From Amborella trichopoda (taxonomy: Eukaryota; Streptophyta; Magnoliopsida; Amborellales; Amborellaceae): a DNA stretch of 64,000 nucleotides. The notes under the pieces were generated by a model. The model was given only the letters and a program-made list of their open reading frames with translations, did not search any database and had not been told where the DNA came from. The DNA lies in the NCBI RefSeq assembly GCF_000471905.2, contig NW_006500178.1:3057712-3121711 (forward strand), read 5' to 3'. Below, in pieces: positions 58,201 to 64,000 of the stretch; positions within the stretch are counted from its first letter, which is position 1; each line of letters begins with the position of its first letter. Both the position numbers and the translations under genes were made by a program.

Positions 58201-59160
58201 GTATAGACCGCTAACTTGCACCTCCTACTCAATGCAGTATCACCTTTACAAGCATAGAGTTCCTGTCTTCTCGAAGTTTTCTCAGCCTTTCTTGAAGCTT
58301 CAAGAAATTAGAGGCTGTTCAACTGTATGGTTTGTCAGCTCTACAATCTATTCGGAGTTCAAGGTTACGTAGTTGCAATTGAAGAATTGGAAATGCTTAA
58401 CCCTAGATTCCGTTGAGTAGCTCTAATGCTATGTGAGTATTTAGGAATTATGGAACAAGAGAATACTCTGATTTTTTCTACATGATGGCCAAACGTCTAG
58501 TAAGTAGTAGAAATTTTACCCTAGGGACAATGTGGAGGATGACTAAATATTCCACAAGGACCCTGTGAAACAAGTGCAAAAGACTACATATTCAAAGGAC
58601 TATGTTGTCCATATCGGAAACCAATCATAGAAGACAAAGATGCTTCTAAACTAAATGCAGTGGACTGCTTAAGCTGAAAACACTAACCAAATATGATGGA
58701 CATCAGGATTTCAGGAATTTTTTTTATTTAATATATTATTATTATCTTTTATTCAAAAAGGACGTAACTCTATCTAGTTGTTGGGGTATCCTGTTGTGCC
58801 ACAAAGGTGCTAACATGCCTTGACTCTCCATTAGGTGTATAAATACATGATTTTTGTTTGCATGTTCCTTTGTAAATTCAATTGGGTACAAAAATATCTG
58901 TTTGAAACCTTCCTGTTAGCTGCTTAGTCAATGAGCTTTCTTTGAACAACAGAGGAAATAATGAAACTAACAGTTACTTTCCTGAACATCCACATCCTTG
59001 AGACTTCTGAAGATCTGAATTTTTTGTTTTTTTTGGGGGGGGGATTTTGTTTCAGAGCTTGAGTGCAGAAAAGGATAGTCTTGACATAATTCAGCATGAC
59101 TGGGCCTTGCCAAGAATAGAACAGCGTGCAGAATCAATATTGAGAAAGCTCACGAACTAA
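49288..59160 (+). CDS. EMC3: ER membrane protein complex subunit 3 (EMC3), eight exons, 246 aa
   Basis: Exons: 49,288-49,439; 49,647-49,740; 51,781-51,900; 51,998-52,046; 53,748-53,847; 53,935-53,996; 54,129-54,187; 59,056-59,160. All introns are GT..AG, the phases agree, and the product has the family's usual length. EMC3 is the core insertase-like subunit (YidC/Oxa1 superfamily) of the ER membrane complex, which inserts tail-anchored and polytopic proteins. The start [20 protein letters not shown] leads into TM1 (about 13-32). [12 protein letters not shown] and [15 protein letters not shown] are in the cytosolic coiled region. TM2 spans about 116-143 ([18 protein letters not shown]), and [15 protein letters not shown] follows. 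TM3 is about 172-188 ([17 protein letters not shown]). The tail ends [19 protein letters not shown]. No damage is visible. Introns 2, 4 and 7 are long (2.0, 1.7 and 4.9 kb), and intron 4 holds a LINE piece. Confidence 0.96.
52860..53145 (+). mobile_element. RTE-type LINE 3' fragment in EMC3 intron 4
   Basis: It codes the C-terminal end of plant RTE-clade LINEs: [14 protein letters not shown], then [20 protein letters not shown] and TEGMGL. A worn RVANPN segment and a short GATGATGAGGATG microsatellite close it, both characteristic of this clade. It lies in sense orientation in the intron, is strongly 5'-truncated, and cannot move. Confidence 0.8.
54188..59055 (+). other. EMC3 intron 7 (4.9 kb) with repeat remnants
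   Basis: The intron is bounded by AAG/GTATCT and TTTGTTTCAG/AG. It contains CTGGTATCAGAGC at about 55,600, the sequence of a Met-tRNA primer-binding site, perhaps a trace of an LTR element. There are also antisense open stretches at 55,867-56,190 and 56,474-56,788 that I do not recognise. A direct repeat of about 105 bp occurs at about 56,858-56,960 and 58,098-58,200, and an M2 MITE at 57,724-57,946. A G-run (GGGGGGGGG) sits about 12 bp before the acceptor. No second gene is supported inside. Confidence 0.6.
57724..57946. mobile_element. Fold-back MITE, family M2, in EMC3 intron 7
   Basis: Inverted ends of about 75 bp: left CGGAGGTCACAATC..TTGGATGTGAAATC, right GGATTTCACATTCAATGG..CGTAACCTCC. 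The outermost parts ATACAATGACACCAT and ATGGTCTCATAATATAC also pair. Related copies lie in the array spacers. Confidence 0.7.
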
Positions 59161-59500
59161 ACCATTTCCATAAATGGAGTACGGGCTGTTCTTGATGCCT
59201 GAAATTGTGAAAGATGCCTTGTGAAAGAGATACATTTTCAGCACGAGGTTCTTTTGATGCCTGAAATTGTGAGAGCCTTATTTTTTCATGTATTGATAGA
59301 CAAAATTCTACTAAACAAGATCCAATCTCATCTGCATTCGAGTTCGTTTTTCTCTCATGCTAAATAAGCTTCAGGATAATCTTCTCACCTTTTTCTTTCT
59401 ATTTCGATTGGTAAGCACAAGGATGTTTGTTTTGCTACCAATAAAACAAAAAAAGGAATATGCTTTTGCTATGTATCTATACCGACCATTTCGTACGTCC
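59161..59500 (+). terminator. EMC3 3' untranslated region with AATAAA signal
   Basis: The stretch after the stop codon contains a small direct repeat (GATGCCTGAAATTGTGARAG near 59,193 and 59,253) and the hexamer AATAAA at 59,440-59,445 in an A-rich setting. The transcript probably ends within the next 10-30 bp. Confidence 0.5.
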
Positions 59501-59520
59501 TAGAACGTGATTTATTATGC

Positions 59521-59684
59521 ATTTCAGAGCCCTCTGCATTCGAATGTTCAGCAGGACTCGCATTTCAGAGCCCTCTGCATTCGAATGTTCAGCAGGACTC
59601 GCATTTCAGAGCCCTCTGCATTCGAATGTTCAGCAGGACTCGCATTTCAGAGCCCTCTGCATTCGAATGTTCAGCAGGAACTTC
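59521..59684. repeat. 41-bp tandem repeat, four units
   Basis: ATTTCAGAGCCCTCTGCATT plus 21 further bases repeats at 59,521, 59,562, 59,603 and 59,644. The units are essentially identical except the last, which changes after CAGCAGGA. It lies about 80 bp past the likely polyadenylation signal of EMC3. Confidence 0.95.
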
Positions 59685-59727
59685 ATAATATCAATTTACA
59701 ATTTTGCAAATGACATGCAACTAACTT

Positions 59728-59847
59728 CTTTTTTTTTTTTGCGGGCGAGTCAGTGGGGAGAGGGCCCTTTCCCTTAGTAGGAATTGAGCCTAAGTCATAG
59801 CTTTGAAATTTGCCAAGCGCTAACCAATTCAGCCGGGCCTCCTCTCC
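59728..59847 (-). mobile_element. tRNA-derived SINE with 17-bp target duplications
   Basis: Read on the minus strand it begins GGAGAGGAGGCCCGGCTGAA. An RNA polymerase III A box follows (TTGGTTAGCGCTTGG), then a B box (GGCTCAATTCC) about 35 bp later, and it ends in an A tail (the T run at 59,728-59,740). TGACATGCAACTAACTT at 59,711-59,727 and TGACATGCGACTAACTT at 59,848-59,864 are 17-bp target duplications with one difference. Structure, size (about 120 bp) and flanks together are diagnostic of a SINE mobilised by LINE machinery. The single difference suggests a fairly young insertion. Confidence 0.85.
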
Positions 59848-59864
59848 TGACATGCGACTAACTT

Positions 59865-61600
59865 GTTATAAGTGGTATGCAGATGCTAGATAGCTTCAAA
59901 AAAAAAGAGATATGCAAATGCTAGATTTGGGCGGATAAGTGTTCATGGACGAAATTTTCTAATTATATTGTTGGTACTTAATAGCACAGTCTCCTCCTAC
60001 CTGTCAAAAGGTGGGATTGTCAATGAACCACACCAGTCTGCGGGTGTCTGGGCCTGCTCACGTAGCCTATTGGCTCCACGGACCAGGCTGAGACCTGGCT
60101 TGGCTATAAAGTCCAGGCTAGGGCCAGGCTCGAGCCAAGCTTGGTGCAGCCTGTATTTGGCCTATTGGTAGCATAGGGCTGCGAATAGGCATGTCCGGGT
60201 CAAGTTTGTCCTGAACTTATGCAGATAGGCCTGGGCCTGAATTTTCTTTTAAATGTTAGGCCTGGGCCCACCGCGAATGCCTATGTTGAGGGCTTGAGCC
60301 TGGCCTGGATGCATCTCTCTCCATCCTAAATATTGCCTCTCTTTCTCTCTCTCTCTATTCTTTGTATTTGTTCCCATTCTTGTCTGTTGCCTGAAACTAT
60401 GATTCCAAAATCCCTAATGTCAACTGCCCACAAACCCAAGAAATTTACCTATTGTTTTCTGCTCCAGCTTCAAGCCAGCCTTTCGAACTGAACTCATAGC
60501 TTCCTTCCATTTTACCTCTAATTCTCCGTGAGTGCTCTGCTAGTGGCTTTTCTTCCATTTTACCTCTATTTCAGGCCCTATTACCTCTATGACAGCTCTG
60601 CTAGTCGATATGAGAAGCTGCAGAAGAATGAAGAGGAAAGCAATCAATAAGGAAACCAATGAGAGCTCCGCTAGTGGATATGAGAAGCTGCATAAGAATG
60701 AAGAGGAAAGCAATCAATAAGGAAACCTATGAGAGCTGTGCTAGTGGATATTAGAAGTTGCAGAAGAATGAAGAGGAAAGCAATCTAGAAGGAAACAGTA
60801 GAGTTGTACTGAAGAACTGAGAAAATCAGGGCACAATCATTGCAAGAAGTGTGATGAAATCCTAGATTTGAGAAAATGGGAGGAATTGATAAAATCAGGG
60901 CACAATCATCACAAGTAGTGTGATAAAATCCTAGATTTGAGAAAATGGGAGGAATTGATTGCTCAGTAGAAATGAAGACAAAATAAAGAGTTCCAAGAGT
61001 TTCAGGATTAAAAGTGCTGTTAACGACCCTAAATAGTTAGGAAAAAGCTCTAATGTTGATGATGATGAAGATAATCAAAAGTGATCTGCAACGGTCTCAA
61101 GATTGGTCGGGGAGAAGTTTTAGAGCCACCATGGCATGTAGCACATTCTCCATTAGTGAGAGTACTTGGGTCTAGGTTTGACATGCAGGCATTGCTTTGG
61201 AGCCTGAAGCAGCCCAAAACTGGACCGAACCCAGAAAGGGCACAGGACAGACTGGCCTCTTGATAGCCATATTTGGAATGAACTTGCTTAGGGGTTCAGG
61301 CTGAGTTGGAAGGGTCCTTGAACCACTAGGTGGACTTTGCTTTGTTTCAAGCCAAGCTTTAGCCCGCATGGCATGTGGTCTTGACTTGAAAGTAGAATTG
61401 TTGAGAGGTATCAGTAAGGGTTGCAATGGGTTTGGGTCGGGGTTGGTCGACTAGGTTTCACCCAGACCTGAACCCGAACCCGGACCCGGACCTGAACCCA
61501 GGTTGGGTCCAAGTCATTTGAACCTGTACTTGGGTTTAGAAGTTAAAATAAAAATAAAATTTTATTTTATAATGGTTTGTTTTTTTAGAGAATATAACTT
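59865..61600. other. Intergenic stretch with tandem repeats, no gene seen
   Basis: GGGCCTGGCC-type and AACCCGAACCCGGACC-type low-complexity segments lie at 60,050-60,320 and 61,410-61,520. Such sequence is common near the ends of plant hAT elements (TAGGGCTGCGAATAGGC at 60,173; TAAGGGTTGCAATGGG at 61,414), but no matched pair of ends was established. No supported coding region. Confidence 0.45.
60591..60960. repeat. 70-bp triplicate followed by 69-bp duplicate
   Basis: CTAGTSGATATGAGAAGCTG starts units at 60,601, 60,671 and 60,741, exactly 70 bp apart. Next to them AAAATCAGGGCACAATCAT starts two units at 60,822 and 60,891, 69 bp apart. Confidence 0.9.
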
Positions 61601-61619
61601 GTATTAAGAGTAAGTATAC

Positions 61620-64000
61620 AAAAAAGGGGGGGCTCTGTTTCCAGGGTCGGGTGTCAACTAGAGAGAAAATAAGATACAAAAATATGTGCAACATTCTGTG
61701 TACACTCGATTTGAGAATTCGAGATTGTAACTATGTACAAGAAATGTTTTAAGTGCCAATCTATGGCGCAGCTGCTGCTCTTTTGCAAGGGTATCAACCA
61801 ATGAATTTGCTTCTCGCCAAATATGAGTCCATGAAACTTCAATTGTGCTGACGTCAAAGATGTGGGCAAGTCTCCAAGGGGGATCGATAGAACTGGAGGC
61901 TCAAGTGATGATAGGCTTGAAGTCTCCTTCTATTGCAATCCAATTGCCTTACTGTGGTCTATACTCCTTCATACATTCAAGTAATGCAACATGCGCTATC
62001 ATTGGTACCAATGTGTTTGGAGAGGGAGCAAATAATATGACCGGAATGGTCTCTGAACAGGCCTCTGACTCGGCAGATCCTGGGTTATCTAAGAAACATC
62101 CATCGAAGTTCAATTTGATCTATCCTTGATGAGGGGACCTCCATAATGGGGGGGCCCTAGCCACCCTCGGGGTGGAAAGGTGACACAATGGATCCAATTG
62201 AGGTAAAACTCTAAAGAGGAGCTAGCCCCAATCTCTTGAGGTTCTTGGTTAAAAAAATGACCGAGGTTAACACTTTCTCCTTGATGTTAACTGTTTGAGT
62301 TACTGGCACCTTGAAAATTCTATGGTTTCTTTTGATCCAAATGGACCACAAAATGGTAGAGACTGTGGCTTTCCATTGTACGGCTCCTGCCTTGGGCCAT
62401 GGGAGGGATTGTGAAGGGTTAAAAAGGTCAGGGACATACTGAGGGGTGACCCAAACCCAATCAAAGAGTTGAAGAACCTTCAAAGGAACTTGCCTACCGG
62501 GCAGTGGAGGAACAATTGTGCATTGGTTTCTTCAGCATTATGGCACATGGAGCATCGGTTGAAAACGCTTTTGAATTTGATCCACAATAAGCACCCTTTG
62601 GTGGATAGAGAGCCAATTAAAGATTTGAAGCTTAGGAGGAATGAAGGATAACCAGGCTTTGACCGAAGATGGGAATGCCCGAGGAGGGTTGTGAGAGGAT
62701 GCTGCACTCGAATAACATGAAGAATGTATGAAAGGACCATGAGAATTGGGGGACCAAATAAGTCTGTCTATGCGTGAGAGTGGGAGATAAATGGGTTGCA
62801 ATAAGGCTTGGAGTTGGAGGAAAGCTCCACTTCTTGGTCTCGAAGGTTCTGTCTAAAGGAGGGAGACCAGGAGTGACTAGAAATCATTAAGGGGAATTGG
62901 TCAAGGATGGAAGCATCTGTCTACAGTAAGCAAAAAAAGGTCGAGAAAGGCGTCTCTCAATGGGGTATGACAAACTCATGTGTCATTCTAAAAAAGTGTG
63001 GCTGCCACTTCTTGGGAGAATGCGAGAATTAGATTTGAAAATGTCATAGCAGCACATAATAGAGCGCCAGAAGCCAGAGGAGAGGCTATTGGCCTGGCCT
63101 GAGGGCATCCAGCTGGTAGGGTGGATTCGGTATTTTCTATGGAGAATCTCTTGCCATAGGTGTTCCTCTTGTGAGAAAAGTCTCCACCACAATTTCGGTA
63201 GAAGGGCAGAATTTGTTTCTCAGGTTTCAGATGCCCAAGCCACCTAAAGCTTTCGGTCTACACAACTTGTCCCAAGAGCCTTGGTGAAATTTTTGTTGGT
63301 TGTACCACTCAGGAACACAATAAATACCTCATAAGCTGCTGTAGGTGGGCTGCAATAGAGACCGGGATGTGAAACGATGACATTTGATAAATTGGGACAT
63401 TGTATAGAGTAGCCTTAATGAGAGAGTCTCTCCCGACATAGGATAGGTAGTGGCCCTTCTATCCTGCAAATTTACAGTCAAACTTGTCTATAATGTGACC
63501 CTAGAGATTCTTTTTAGGTTTCCCTAGATAGAGGGGTAAACCAAGTTATGAAGTCGGCAAAACAATTGCTCCACATCCCCATGAGTGAGCAAACTGGGCA
63601 GTGAGATGGGGGTCGAGGGCCACACCCATCATTTTCGTTTTGTTCAGGTTCACTTTGAATCACGTGGCTATTTGGAAGGCTTTAAGGAAGAGGAATAGGG
63701 AGCAAACTTGATGCTCAGAGGTGTCGTAGGAGACGAGGGTGTCATCACCATATTGAAGATGGGAGATGATAGGGCGCCTAAGACCAACTTTGAAGCCTTC
63801 CAAAAGACCATGGTTGTACATCCTTATCAAAGATTGGCTGAAAACTTCGGCTGCTATGATGAAAGGAAGGGAGAAAGGGGGTCTCCTTACCGGAGGCCTT
63901 TAGAAAAAGGGAAGAAGCCTTTGGGAGACCTGTTGATTGATATTGATAAATACGCATTGGAAATGCAGTTCCCCATCCAACTCCTCCATTTTTGGCCGAA
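61620..64000 (-). mobile_element. L1 LINE, minus strand, runs off the window
   Basis: From right to left on the minus strand: reverse transcriptase with GDPLSPFLFIIAAEVFSQS near 63,870 and the catalytic YGDD at 63,741-63,752. The post-RT region follows (WWRLFSQEEHLWQEILHRKY at about 63,190), then the zinc-binding tail (FPSSVKAWLSFIPPKLQIFN; MCHNAEETNAQLFLHCPVG at about 62,500-62,700). The linker is ILWSIWIKRNHRIFKVP, and a worn RNase H-like domain (about 61,640-62,130) ends it. Frames are interrupted at many points. YGDD in place of the usual F/YADD is unusual for L1. The 5' end lies beyond 64,000. Confidence 0.8.

Noticed and set aside
59521-59684. CRISPR-like regular repeats
   Set aside because: The units are head-to-tail without unique spacers, and this is plant nuclear DNA. 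It is a minisatellite.
60050-61520. A single hAT element bounded by TAGGGCTG and TAAGGGTTG segments
   Set aside because: Both segments resemble hAT ends, but they are not inverted with respect to each other in a convincing way and no 8-bp duplication was found.

Overview
The window is nuclear DNA of a flowering plant. The evidence is spliced genes with GT..AG introns, an 8-cysteine lipid-transfer protein, and dense plant-type transposons: L1 and RTE LINEs, Ty1/Copia and Gypsy-like LTR elements, hAT elements, MITEs and a tRNA-derived SINE. No species can be named. Nothing prokaryotic, no CRISPR array, no rRNA and no credible tRNA gene was seen. I recognise three host protein genes that look expressible, plus broken copies of two of them. 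Nearly all the rest is repeat.

Region 1 (about 1-37,440) is a decayed tandem array. Its original unit reads: DIR1-like lipid-transfer gene (+), a long AT-rich spacer holding an old Copia-like LTR relic and small MITEs, an NTF2/SnoaL-like gene (-), then a 5'-truncated L1 tail and a roughly 330-bp dispersed repeat. Unit 1 (1,639-10,430) has a frameshifted LTP and only exon 1 of the NTF2-like gene. Unit 2 (10,440-13,500) keeps only the LTP upstream region and an L1 tail, with a hAT fossil between. Unit 3 (about 24,400-34,112) has an intact LTP gene at 26,180-26,458 and a broken NTF2 exon 1. Unit 4 (34,133-37,440) holds an apparently complete five-exon NTF2-like gene (35,890-37,251, minus strand).

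Between units 2 and 3 lies a long L1 LINE (about 14,696-24,800). A 3.78-kb solo LTR (15,573-19,354, TSD AAGAA) and a second LTR-type insert (about 22,342-24,405) split it. A relative of the second insert interrupts unit 3 (30,440-33,067), and the homologous empty site survives in unit 1.

Region 2 (37,450-49,150) is transposon-rich. It holds a hAT-like MITE, a hAT-type element with 8-bp target duplications nested in another repeat, a structurally whole but broken Copia element (41,129-45,672, TSD GAGAT), two L1 fragments with A tails, and nested MITEs reaching to about 140 bp from the next gene.

Region 3 (49,150-59,700) is the best-supported gene: EMC3, subunit 3 of the ER membrane protein complex. 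It has eight exons, 246 codons and a 4.9-kb last intron. An RTE LINE piece lies in intron 4 and a MITE in intron 7. A 41-bp tandem repeat and a SINE with 17-bp target duplications follow its 3' end.

Region 4 (59,850-64,000) has short tandem repeats and a minus-strand L1 LINE that runs off the window. The three host genes show no functional link to each other; LTP and NTF2-like are together only because they were co-duplicated.
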